From Bacteroidota bacterium (lineage in GTDB: Bacteria; Bacteroidota; Bacteroidia; Flavobacteriales_D; Crocinitomicaceae): DNA of 64,000 nucleotides. Position 1 is the stretch's first letter. Each line of letters begins with the position of its first letter. Positions 18,789 to 27,315 of this stretch are shown piece after piece. A program made the position numbers and the translations under genes. The notes below the pieces were generated by a model that saw nothing but the letters and a program-made list of their open reading frames with translations, did no database searches and was not told where the DNA came from. Location: positions 62,001 to 126,000 of the forward strand of contig SBGX01000032.1 of the NCBI GenBank assembly GCA_006226425.1, in the 5' to 3' direction.

Positions 18789-19928
18789 ATGAAAACACAA
18801 TATATAATTCTATTGGCCGGTGCCTTAACAATGGTGTCCTGTAAAAGAGAAGGATGTACCGACCCTACGGCAACGAACTATGATAAAAAAGCGAAAAAGG
18901 ACGATGGGAATTGTCAGTATGAGCAAAGTGCTGGTTATACTATTCCTTCATCCTATGTGTTTAAAGATGCTTCTGGAAATTTGACAGTTGATCATCAGGG
19001 ACAAACGGATCGCCTGAATCAGTTGCGAGAAATGATTGAAATGATGGAGCAGGGAAGCGGACAGCTTGTATCTTCCGTAGCATTGAAAGATATGTTCGCG
19101 AATGTAAATGGTGACGGGAATGGAAATTTTTCATTTGCATCTACAAAACAATTAAAAGACAAATGTTTTGAATTGGACCAGCAGTTTTTCGAAGACATGA
19201 TGGATTCACTTGCAGTGTCCAGTGCTTCATTTGCCTCACAGGCTGCAAGCGGTCAGGCTGGTGTTTTGCAAAATGGAACGAGTACGTATCTGTTTAGTTC
19301 AAATGGAATTCAGTATTCAGAGGTGATAGAAAAAGGCTTGATGGGAGCAATTTTTATGAATCAGGCGCTCAACACCTATTTCTCAGCAGACAAAATGAAT
19401 GTGGACAATACCCTGGCCGTTGACCCTGCTGCCGGAAAACATTATACAGCGATGGAACATCACTGGGACGAAGCCTTTGGGTACTTTGGAGTGAGCACGG
19501 ATTTTCCGGACAGTGTTCCAGGTGATTTCTGGGGGAAATATTGTAATTCCGTCAATCCAATTCTGGGGAGCAATCAGTTGATGATCAGCCAATTTTTGAA
19601 AGGACGAGCAGCAATTTCAGGCAAAGTATATACAGATCGGGATGCGGCTATATCTAAAATTCGAATGATGTGGGAGAAGATCGCGGCTCAGGTGGCCATG
19701 AAATATCTGGATGAAGCTTACTCCAATTTTGCAAACCCGGCAGCCAGATTGCATGAATTGTCAGAAGCATACGGTTTTATCATGTGTTTAAAATATGCTC
19801 CTCTGGAAACAAGAGTCATGAGTGCATCGGAGGTAAGCAATTTGCTAGATGAATTCGGAAGCAATTTTTGGGATTTGTCTTTGAGTCAGATTCAACAAAT
19901 AAAAACAGCGTTGGATGCGAAGTATTAG
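18789..19928 (+). CDS. DUF4856 lipoprotein with N-terminal Cys-rich repeat
   Basis: About 379 residues from the ATG at 18789. MKTQYIILLAGALTMVSCKRE is a lipoprotein signal with the lipobox Cys at VSC. Immediately after it, GCTDPTATNYDKKAKKDDGNC matches the short Asp-rich, two-Cys repeat common in Bacteroidota surface proteins. The body is mostly helical and fits DUF4856 (YTIPSSYVFKDASGN start; HYTAMEHHWDEAFGYFG core). DUF4856 proteins are typically found beside imelysins, as here: the imelysin gene starts 14 bases before this stop. It is anchored in the envelope and possibly metal-responsive. An upstream in-frame ATG at 18759 falls at the transcription start and is rejected. Confidence 0.85.
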   Translation: MKTQYIILLAGALTMVSCKREGCTDPTATNYDKKAKKDDGNCQYEQSAGYTIPSSYVFKDASGNLTVDHQGQTDRLNQLREMIEMMEQGSGQLVSSVALKDMFANVNGDGNGNFSFASTKQLKDKCFELDQQFFEDMMDSLAVSSASFASQAASGQAGVLQNGTSTYLFSSNGIQYSEVIEKGLMGAIFMNQALNTYFSADKMNVDNTLAVDPAAGKHYTAMEHHWDEAFGYFGVSTDFPDSVPGDFWGKYCNSVNPILGSNQLMISQFLKGRAAISGKVYTDRDAAISKIRMMWEKIAAQVAMKYLDEAYSNFANPAARLHELSEAYGFIMCLKYAPLETRVMSASEVSNLLDEFGSNFWDLSLSQIQQIKTALDAKY

Positions 19929-20988
19929 GTTAAGCGGAATCTTTGCTTTGTTGGCGGTTCTTCTGCTAAGTTCTCAATGCAAAGAGAAAGAAACGGTCAC
20001 AGAGGACAATTTTAAGAAGGGAGAATTGTTGGCGCAAACGGCGGATCGCTATATTCTTCCATCCTACCAGTCATTGGTGACCAGTTTGGATATATTGGAA
20101 CAAAGCTGGACAAAATTTGAGCAAACTCGTAGCGATCTGGATTTTGAGCAGGCCAGGAATAATTGGAAAGATGCCTACCTGGATTTTCAGAAGGTTTACA
20201 TGTTCGATTTCGGGCCGGCTTATCATCACGCTTTTGTAATTAATTCTGGTACATTTCCCTCGGATACAAGCCAAATAGAGCAAAATATCCAGGCAGGAAA
20301 CTATGACCTGGGAGCAGCAGAAAACTATGCCGCCATCGGTTTTGCTGTGTTGGATTACCTATTGTTTGATACCGGGAGTTTGCAGGCGATGAAGGACAAT
20401 CAATTGCGAAGAAGTTATGCAAAAGACATTATTCAAAAATTGCGTCAGGAGGCACTTTCGGTAAGTACGGATTGGTCCACGTATCGGGATGAATTTGTTG
20501 CTGGCACCGGAACATCTTCTACCAGTCCTTTTTCCGAATTTGTGAATGCCTATTGCAAGAATTATGAACTTGCAAAAAACGCCAAGTTGGGTATTCCTAT
20601 TGGAATGCAAAGTTTGGGGATTCAGCGTCCAGAGTATCTGGAAGCACGAAATGCGAAATTTGGAAGAGAGCTTTTGCTACAGAACTTGAAAACTTTGAAA
20701 ACCATTTTCCTGGGGGATGATCTCAATGGTAATACAGGCGTTGGTTTTGATGACTACCTGACGGCATTGGAAAAATCATCTTTGTCTCAGCAGATTGTAC
20801 AGGCATTTGATGAGATGATTTTGGAAGTGGAAAACCTGGGAGGAGATCTGGAAATAATAATGACGCAGGAACCGGAGAAATTGGAATCACTGTATGCCAA
20901 GATGCAGGCTCAGGTAGTTCGTTTGAAAACAGATATGTCTGCGGCTTTCGGTATTCTGATTACTTATCAGGATAATGACGGCGACTAG
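19915..20988 (+). CDS. Imelysin (peptidase M75-like) lipoprotein
   Basis: 357 residues. The signal MRSIRLSGIFALLAVLLLSSQC ends in a lipobox Cys22. The mature protein is two helical bundles typical of imelysins/EfeO-like metal-binding proteins (LPSYQSLVTSLDILEQSW, ARNNWKDAYLDFQKVYMF). The family motif GxHxxE aligns to GFAVLD (142-147): His is replaced by Ala and Glu by Asp, while the following YLLF is kept. Peptidase activity is therefore unlikely, and a scaffold or altered metal-site role is more plausible. The gene overlaps its upstream neighbour by 14 bases and its downstream one by 14 bases, which shows translational coupling. Confidence 0.88.
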   Translation: MRSIRLSGIFALLAVLLLSSQCKEKETVTEDNFKKGELLAQTADRYILPSYQSLVTSLDILEQSWTKFEQTRSDLDFEQARNNWKDAYLDFQKVYMFDFGPAYHHAFVINSGTFPSDTSQIEQNIQAGNYDLGAAENYAAIGFAVLDYLLFDTGSLQAMKDNQLRRSYAKDIIQKLRQEALSVSTDWSTYRDEFVAGTGTSSTSPFSEFVNAYCKNYELAKNAKLGIPIGMQSLGIQRPEYLEARNAKFGRELLLQNLKTLKTIFLGDDLNGNTGVGFDDYLTALEKSSLSQQIVQAFDEMILEVENLGGDLEIIMTQEPEKLESLYAKMQAQVVRLKTDMSAAFGILITYQDNDGD

Positions 20989-22345
20989 GAAAATAGATAT
21001 TCAATCGTTTTTTGGGCGATCTGTTTCCATCGCCCCCCTGGTCAATTTTAGAATCATCTTTGGACTACTGATGCTTTTTGGTGTCAGTCGCTTCGTACTG
21101 AAAGGATGGGTTTCTGATCTTTACATTGAGCCCGAGTTTCATTTTTCATATTACGGATTTGAATGGGTGGAAGCACTTCCTGGGAACTGGATGTACCTGC
21201 CTTTTCTGATCATGTTTTTGTCGTGTATAGGCATCATTTTAGGTGCTTTCTATCGACTTAGTACTATTTTATTTTTCGGATGCTTTACCTACGTAGAGTT
21301 GATTGATAAATCATATTACCTCAATCATTATTATTTCGTCAGTTTAATTGCTTTTCTACTGATTTTCTTACCGGCAAACAGGGATTTTTCGTTGGATGTC
21401 CGGAGAAATCCAGAAATGTTCCAATCCGAAGTTCCTGCCTGGAACGTTTGGATCATTCGTTTTCAGATGGGGGTGGTTTATTTTTTTGCTGGCCTCGCGA
21501 AACTTGAATCTGATTGGTTACTGGAAGCACAACCCCTTAAGATTTGGTTGCAGGCCTATCGAGACTTGCCAGTCATCGGAGCCTTGTTCGCAAGTAGCTG
21601 GTTGGCATTCTTTTTCAGCTGGTTTGGTTGTATTTACGATTTGACGATTCCTTTCTTTTTGAGCGCTCGACGGACCAGGAAGATTGCCTATTTGTTTGTG
21701 TTGATCTTTCACATCGTGACCTGGTTATTGTTCCCTATTGGCGTGTTCCCCTGGGTAATGATTTGTTGTACCAGTATCTTTTTCTCCGTTGATTTCCATG
21801 AAAAGATCAGAGGAGGCTTGAAAAGAATTTTCCGTTGGAATGAAAGAAGCTCTGTTCAATCCGTCAAGAGGGGAGGGAAGTTGATCATGTTGCCAGTGGG
21901 TATATACATATTTATTCAATTGGCGCTTCCTTTCCGGTACCTGGCGTATCCAGGAGAATTGTTTTGGCATGAACAGGGTTTCCGTTTTAGTTGGCGGGTC
22001 ATGTTGATGCACAAAGAAGGACATGCGACTTTTTATGTCAGAGATAGGGAAACAGGGCGGGAGCTCGAAATAGATAATGAACGCTTTTTGACGGAAGTGC
22101 AGGAAGACCAAATGGCCACACAGCCCGATTTTATTTTGGAATATGCTCAACTCTTAAAAGAAACGTATCGGGATACCGTTTTACAGTTTGGGATACAGAG
22201 TTTCCATATTGTAGACCCGGAGATTCATGCCTCTGTGCATGTAAGCCTGAATGGAAGACCATCTAAACTCTTCGTTAAAAAGGAAACCAGACTGGACGAT
22301 AAAAAAGATAATTTTGCGCCAATTCAATGGATCGAAGCTTTTTGA
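20975..22345 (+). CDS. HTTM protein, vitamin K-dependent gamma-carboxylase homologue
   Basis: 456 residues. About six to eight membrane segments occupy residues 20-275, followed by two segments or a soluble C-terminal domain (about 300-456) predicted outside the membrane. Two blocks align by eye with human gamma-glutamyl carboxylase. DKSYYLNHYY (111-120) matches the DKTSWNNHSY segment, with His118 at the position of GGCX His160. YFFAGLAKLESDW (169-181) matches YFIAGVKKLDADW, with Lys176 at the position of the catalytic-base Lys218. The human sequence is quoted from memory. So the chemistry of quinone-dependent carboxylation or epoxidation may be retained. It overlaps imelysin by 14 bases and the TonB receptor by 19. 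The substrate is unknown. Confidence 0.85.
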   Translation: MTATRKIDIQSFFGRSVSIAPLVNFRIIFGLLMLFGVSRFVLKGWVSDLYIEPEFHFSYYGFEWVEALPGNWMYLPFLIMFLSCIGIILGAFYRLSTILFFGCFTYVELIDKSYYLNHYYFVSLIAFLLIFLPANRDFSLDVRRNPEMFQSEVPAWNVWIIRFQMGVVYFFAGLAKLESDWLLEAQPLKIWLQAYRDLPVIGALFASSWLAFFFSWFGCIYDLTIPFFLSARRTRKIAYLFVLIFHIVTWLLFPIGVFPWVMICCTSIFFSVDFHEKIRGGLKRIFRWNERSSVQSVKRGGKLIMLPVGIYIFIQLALPFRYLAYPGELFWHEQGFRFSWRVMLMHKEGHATFYVRDRETGRELEIDNERFLTEVQEDQMATQPDFILEYAQLLKETYRDTVLQFGIQSFHIVDPEIHASVHVSLNGRPSKLFVKKETRLDDKKDNFAPIQWIEAF

Positions 22346-24750
22346 AATATTGCCTGATATTTGGATTGTTGTTTGTAGGACAATTGACTGGCTATGGGCA
22401 AATGCTCAAAGGAAAAGTGGTGGACGAAAAGGGAGAAGCCATTTATGGTGTTCGGATTCATTCGGGAAGTGAACGTGCGGTCAGCGATCCGGATGGTCGA
22501 TTTCAAATCCGGCGGACTGGAAAAGCATTTCAATTCATTCATACGAGATATGATACCCTGTTTGTTTCAGCCACTGAAATAGAAACGAAAAGCGTATTTA
22601 CAATGCGATCACTGATACAGGAAATGGATCAGGTGACTATCATTAAAAATCGACTAAATCATTTTGACATTGGGTATCTTCCACCTGTGAAAGGGGTACA
22701 AATTGCCACGGGAACAAATGCGATCATCAAAACCGAAGGGCATCAGGGGGCGAAATCGACGGGGAATCCCAGGGAACTGTTTGCAAAAATCCCAGGGATC
22801 AATATTTGGGAAAGTGATGGTGCCGGAATCCAGATGGGAGTGGGCGGAAGAGGTTTGTCACCGAATCGGGCGGCCAATTTCAACATGAGACAGAATGGCT
22901 ATGACATTAGTGCGGATGCCCTGGGTTATCCGGAAAGTTATTACACACCTCCACTGGAAGCTCTGGAGGCCATTGAAATCATTCGAGGCTCGGCATCTCT
23001 GCAATATGGGACACAGTTCGGAGGACTGATGAACTTTGTAATTCGAGAGGCTCCGCTTGATAGCCCCTTTGAGTTGACGAGTCGATGGACGGGTGGAAGT
23101 TTTGGATACCTGGGAGCTTTCAATCGGGTAGCAGGAAAACACAGAAGATGGTCCTATCAGTTGTATCATCAGTATAAAAAAGGAGACGGATACCGCCCCA
23201 AAAGCGCATTTTTCCAACATCAGTTTTTTGGGCAGTTGGCTTATTATTTGAATGACGCGCATCGTCTTAAATTGGAATATACCGGGATGAATTATGACGC
23301 CAGGCAGCCTGGTGGATTGACAGATTTTCAGTTCGAGCAGGACCTTTTTCAAACGAATCGGTCCCGAAACTGGTTTCGTGTTCGATGGAATGTACTGGCC
23401 CTGCACTACGATTGGTTCGTGAGTTCAAAAGCACATTTTAATGTGCGGGCGTTTGGGATGCATTCGGAACGTTATGCACTCGGATTTTTGGGTAAGATCA
23501 ATCAATTGGATCCGGGAGGAAATCGTGAAATGATAGCAGGATTGTTTCGAAATGCCGGAGTAGAAGCTCGTTATTTGAAGCGCTACCAAATCAGGTTTTT
23601 CGGGAAAAAAATCAAAAGTGCATTCCTCGTTGGAAGTAGATATTATCAGGGGATTACCAATTCTGAGCAGGGGACCGCACCCGATGGAGATGGATCTGAT
23701 TTTCGTTTTTTGAATCCCCGGGACCTGGAGGCTTCATCATATCGTTTTCCCTCCAGAAATGCAGCAGCGTTTACGGACAATTTATTTTACCTGGGGAAAA
23801 ACTGGACGGCAAATTTGGGGGCCAGACTGGAGTACATACAAAGTGCTTCGGAAGGGTATTACAAACAATACAGTATTCATCCTTTGAATATGGATACATT
23901 GGGCATTTATACAATCAATGGTCAAAGTGGACTGAAGAGAGTCGTTCCCCTGATCGGAGCCGGAGCTACCCGTCGAATTGGGAAATTGACTTCCATGTAT
24001 ACGAACGTGACGACCAATTATCGGGCGGTTAACTTCAATGATATCAGGATCAATAATCCCAATATTGTAGTGGATACCATGATGCGCGATGAGTACGGAG
24101 CCACAAGTGAATTGGGATTCCGGGGGATGATAGGTCGAAATTTGTACGTGGATCTGGCAGCGTTTTATTTGTTCTATGGTGATAAGATCGGGATCGCTCC
24201 CGAAGAAGACGGAGTTCGTAAAATTAGGACGAATATAGGAGATGCGGTCAACAAAGGAATCGAAGTATTTAGCGAATGGGATTTTTTGAGAAGTATCAGG
24301 GATAGCAGTGAACAGAGCGCGACTATTTTCGTGAATTTTTCCTGGATAGATGCCACATACATTCGTTCCCGGGAGCGCAACTATGTTGGGAAAAAGGTAG
24401 AGTACGTCAGCGAATACGTATTTCGCACAGGCCTGAAATACAAAGGAAAAAAGTGGTCTGTGCAACTCCAGTATTCGTACAATTCCGGGCAGTTTGCAGA
24501 TGCATCCAATTCCTTTGAAGCGAGTGGAGATGCCGTATTGGGATATGTCCCATCATATCAGGTGCTAGACCTGTCCGGAAGATGGGATTTGCCAAAAGGT
24601 TTCCGGATTGAAGGGGGCGTAAATAACCTGCTCAATGAACAATATTTCACGAGACGGGCGACGGCTTACCCGGGGCCAGGAATTTTACCCTCGGATGGAA
24701 GAAGCTTTTATCTGACGCTTCAATACCAGTTCAAAAAACGGGCAAGGTAA
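22327..24750 (+). CDS. TonB-dependent receptor, FecA-like
   Basis: 807 residues with signal peptide (MDRSFLKYCLIFGLLFVGQLTGYGQ). A carboxypeptidase-regulatory-like domain covers about residues 27-100 (LKGKVVDEKGEAIYGVRI). The plug has NPRELFAKIPGINIWE, VGGRGLSPNRAANFNMRQNG and LEAIEIIRGSASLQYG, which is the ferric-dicitrate/FecA-like form. The 22-strand barrel ends in SFYLTLQYQFKKRAR. It is predicted to import a ferric or other metal chelate across the outer membrane using TonB energy. Last gene of the 18789-24750 operon; the context ties it to the imelysin and HTTM proteins. Confidence 0.92.
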   Translation: MDRSFLKYCLIFGLLFVGQLTGYGQMLKGKVVDEKGEAIYGVRIHSGSERAVSDPDGRFQIRRTGKAFQFIHTRYDTLFVSATEIETKSVFTMRSLIQEMDQVTIIKNRLNHFDIGYLPPVKGVQIATGTNAIIKTEGHQGAKSTGNPRELFAKIPGINIWESDGAGIQMGVGGRGLSPNRAANFNMRQNGYDISADALGYPESYYTPPLEALEAIEIIRGSASLQYGTQFGGLMNFVIREAPLDSPFELTSRWTGGSFGYLGAFNRVAGKHRRWSYQLYHQYKKGDGYRPKSAFFQHQFFGQLAYYLNDAHRLKLEYTGMNYDARQPGGLTDFQFEQDLFQTNRSRNWFRVRWNVLALHYDWFVSSKAHFNVRAFGMHSERYALGFLGKINQLDPGGNREMIAGLFRNAGVEARYLKRYQIRFFGKKIKSAFLVGSRYYQGITNSEQGTAPDGDGSDFRFLNPRDLEASSYRFPSRNAAAFTDNLFYLGKNWTANLGARLEYIQSASEGYYKQYSIHPLNMDTLGIYTINGQSGLKRVVPLIGAGATRRIGKLTSMYTNVTTNYRAVNFNDIRINNPNIVVDTMMRDEYGATSELGFRGMIGRNLYVDLAAFYLFYGDKIGIAPEEDGVRKIRTNIGDAVNKGIEVFSEWDFLRSIRDSSEQSATIFVNFSWIDATYIRSRERNYVGKKVEYVSEYVFRTGLKYKGKKWSVQLQYSYNSGQFADASNSFEASGDAVLGYVPSYQVLDLSGRWDLPKGFRIEGGVNNLLNEQYFTRRATAYPGPGILPSDGRSFYLTLQYQFKKRAR

Positions 24751-24756
24751 AAAGTT

Positions 24757-24764
24757 TATCTTTA
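24757..24764 (+). promoter_or_regulatory. Candidate -7 element of the acyltransferase gene
   Basis: TATCTTTA followed by CG, a TAnnTTTA variant, lies 20 bases before the TTG at 24785. The position supports the TTG rather than the ATG at 24806 as start, and gives the gene its own promoter. Confidence 0.35.
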
Positions 24765-24784
24765 CGACAAATCTCGTTGTTCCA

Positions 24785-25822
24785 TTGAAGAAGTATTTGA
24801 CAGATATGCGGGTTCTGGCCATTGCCATGGTGGTGATGTTGCACGTTGCCGCTCCAGTAAGGGATCAGTTGGAAAATATGGCGACAGCGAACTGGCTGGC
24901 AGGAGCCTTTTTAGATGCATTGGCCAGGTGTGGAGTTCCCTTATTTGTGATGATCAGTGGAGCCTTGTTACTCCCCAAAGAAGAAGAGATCGGAGCGTTT
25001 TACCGAAAGCGGGTATCCAAGATTCTGATTCCCTTCCTCTTTTGGGCCTATTTCTACGCTCTGTACACGAACTGGCATACCTTGAAAGAGTTTAATCCCA
25101 TCGATGCTATTTGGGACGTATTTGCGGGGCCAACCTTTTATCAGATGTGGTTCATGTATATGATCGTTGGCTTGTACCTGGTGACGCCATTCTTAAGGAT
25201 CATGGTTCAACACATGACCAAAAAACACCTGGAATGGTTTCTGGGACTCTTTTTTCTCTTTTTTGTGGCAATCCCTCATTTATCAAGAGAATTATCAACC
25301 TGGTTTGAAATAGATCTTCGTTTTGGATTTGGAATTCCGGTCCTGGACGTGTACGTGGGATATTTTGTGCTAGGACATTACCTGGATCGTTATGGGAAGA
25401 TTTCCTGGGGGACAGGCCGTTTGTGGATGGCTTTTTTCGGGAGTACGATCGTGCTGGTACTGGGCTCCTATGCCGTTTACAGGAAGTCAGGGGGATATAA
25501 CCCGATGTTTGTACTGAATGAATCGCCCCTGGTCTTACTTCAGGCCTATATTCTCTTTTTGTTATTCAAGCAACGAAAGTTGAGGTCGGAGAAGGAGAAT
25601 TGGTTGTTTCCGAAGATTGCCCTGTTGAGTTTTGGAATCTATCTCGTTCATCCCTTGATCATTGATGTGTTTGAACGTCGATATCTTGGCTTCCAATTGA
25701 ATGCTCGAACAACGGAGACTATTATGGCCATACCATTGACCTTTCTGGTATGCTTTAGTTTGAGCTTTGTAGTGTGTTGGCTGTTATATCAGCTACCCTA
25801 TATTCGAAAGATTGTAGCCTAA
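24785..25822 (+). CDS. Acyltransferase family 3 membrane protein (OafA/NodX-like)
   Basis: 345 residues with about ten transmembrane helices. The N-terminal block KKYLTDMRVLAIAMVVMLHVAAP carries the conserved R-x10-H pair of acyltransferase-3 proteins (Arg9, His20). These proteins O-acetylate sugars or other envelope molecules. Translation starts at TTG; the ATG at 24806 would remove the conserved segment before the first helix. The stop overlaps that of the convergent phosphoesterase by 4 bases. No polysaccharide genes are adjacent, so the acceptor cannot be named. Confidence 0.85.
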   Translation: MKKYLTDMRVLAIAMVVMLHVAAPVRDQLENMATANWLAGAFLDALARCGVPLFVMISGALLLPKEEEIGAFYRKRVSKILIPFLFWAYFYALYTNWHTLKEFNPIDAIWDVFAGPTFYQMWFMYMIVGLYLVTPFLRIMVQHMTKKHLEWFLGLFFLFFVAIPHLSRELSTWFEIDLRFGFGIPVLDVYVGYFVLGHYLDRYGKISWGTGRLWMAFFGSTIVLVLGSYAVYRKSGGYNPMFVLNESPLVLLQAYILFLLFKQRKLRSEKENWLFPKIALLSFGIYLVHPLIIDVFERRYLGFQLNARTTETIMAIPLTFLVCFSLSFVVCWLLYQLPYIRKIVA

Positions 25823-27045
25823 GCAGGACTTAATTCGAGTAGGGTGATTTCAGGTCGAATCCCAATCCTTCCCATGTAGCCAAGACATCCCAACCCTCTG
25901 TTAACGTAGAGTTGCTGACCATTCTTTTCGTACAATCCCGCCCATTGTGGATAGAAGTATTTGCTGGGACTCCATTTGAAACCAGGAATTTCAACACCGA
26001 ATTGAAAACCGTGCGTATGTCCGGAAAGCGTAAGATCTACTTTTGGAAAATCTTCCAGGACTTCTATCGACCAGTGGCTCGGGTCATGGGAGAGCAAGAT
26101 TTGGAATTGCTCAGAATCTACATTTTGGTATGCTTTCGGAAGATCTCCATAGCGTTTGAAATGTAAATTTCCACCCCAGTTTTCAATACCAATTAAGCAA
26201 AAATGCTCCCCATCCTTTTCAATGTGAACATGCTCATTCAGCATGAGTTTCCAACCTAGTTTGTGGTGCAGGTCGATCATGTCGCGCATGTTTTGATCCT
26301 TGGCCTCTTTGGATTTCCATTGCTCATAATCTCCGTAGTCATGGTTGCCGAGTGTGCTGTATACGCCGTAAGGAGCCTTTAATTGACGAAGTACGTGCTC
26401 GTAAGGATATGCTTCTTCCGTTCGATTGTTTACCAGGTCACCGGTGAAAACGATGAGATCGGCCTTTAATTCCATGACCATGTCAATGGCTTTTTGTAGC
26501 TGATGCTCATTCTGAAGGCTTCCGGTATGAATGTCTGAAATTTGTACAATTCGAAAACCGGAAAAGGATTTAGGAATTTTGCTTGAACGAACCTTGTTAC
26601 GGTGAATCTTAAAGTGATAAGCGGTCCTGAAAAGACCGTAGGTCAAGGTTGAAAAGGGAATCAAGGCAGAAGTCAAGGCAAGTTTGGAGATCAGGGATCG
26701 TCGTGATTGAATAAATTCCTCACCTGCATCCTTCTGGATAAAGAGGTCTTTCAGAAATAGGATAAGTTGAGAACCCAGGAAAAAAAGTCCAACGAAGAGT
26801 TTACAAATCAGGAGAAAGAAAAATACGTTGACGAGCACATGTGAAAGGTACATGCTGTTCAGGCTTCTGGAGGTAAATACGGAAACGTAGATCAATACGG
26901 TGAGTCCCCACCAAATCCAGGTGAACTTTTTAAGAGAAATTTGAGAGTTTGTCTGAAAGTAAGCTCGGATTGCTACATAGGAAAAAATCTCAGCAACTAG
27001 TAAAACACTAATTAGGATCAGGGGAAGAATTAGTCGACGACTCAT
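25819..27045 (-). CDS. Membrane-anchored calcineurin-like metallophosphoesterase
   Basis: 408 residues. About four N-terminal transmembrane segments (residues 5-145) are followed by a metallophosphoesterase domain. The metal-ligand motifs are all present: QISDIHTG, FTGDLVNN, GNHDYGD, LLSHDP and LSGHTHGFQ. The layout resembles YkuE/LpxH-like membrane phosphoesterases that act on lipids or nucleotides at the membrane. The start ATG at 27045 leads straight into the first helix. Divergent from sucC across a 270-base spacer. Confidence 0.9.
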   Translation of the reverse strand: MSRRLILPLILISVLLVAEIFSYVAIRAYFQTNSQISLKKFTWIWWGLTVLIYVSVFTSRSLNSMYLSHVLVNVFFFLLICKLFVGLFFLGSQLILFLKDLFIQKDAGEEFIQSRRSLISKLALTSALIPFSTLTYGLFRTAYHFKIHRNKVRSSKIPKSFSGFRIVQISDIHTGSLQNEHQLQKAIDMVMELKADLIVFTGDLVNNRTEEAYPYEHVLRQLKAPYGVYSTLGNHDYGDYEQWKSKEAKDQNMRDMIDLHHKLGWKLMLNEHVHIEKDGEHFCLIGIENWGGNLHFKRYGDLPKAYQNVDSEQFQILLSHDPSHWSIEVLEDFPKVDLTLSGHTHGFQFGVEIPGFKWSPSKYFYPQWAGLYEKNGQQLYVNRGLGCLGYMGRIGIRPEITLLELSPA

Positions 27046-27258
27046 GAATCGCCAAAGTTAGTCTAAATAAAAAAGAGAAAGATTTAAAAAACTTTAAAAT
27101 TTTTCTCAGACAGTCATCCGTTAATTCAGCCCCTTTTTAAGAAACTCTTGTCAGAGAATAAATCGTGTTTTCGGAACTACTTTAGAAGAACTAAACTCCA
27201 AAAAAAAGAGAAAAAGGCCTCAGGGATGTTGGAATCTGCTTTTTCACCAAAAAATAAC

Positions 27259-27289
27259 TTGTAATTATGCCGAAATCAACTTACTTTTA
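27259..27289 (+). promoter_or_regulatory. Candidate sucC promoter
   Basis: TTG (27259-27261), a 20-base spacer and TACTTTTA (27282-27289), 26 bases before the sucC ATG. The last base of the -7 box is A instead of G and is followed by CG, as at acn. The remainder of the 27046-27315 spacer is AT-rich and shows nothing else I can name. Confidence 0.45.
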
Positions 27290-27315
27290 CGCACGCAAAA
27301 TTAAAGATCGAAAGC

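Noticed and set aside
23782-24465. 227-codon minus-strand frame inside the TonB receptor
   Set aside because: Shadow of a conserved barrel gene; no start context and no family features.
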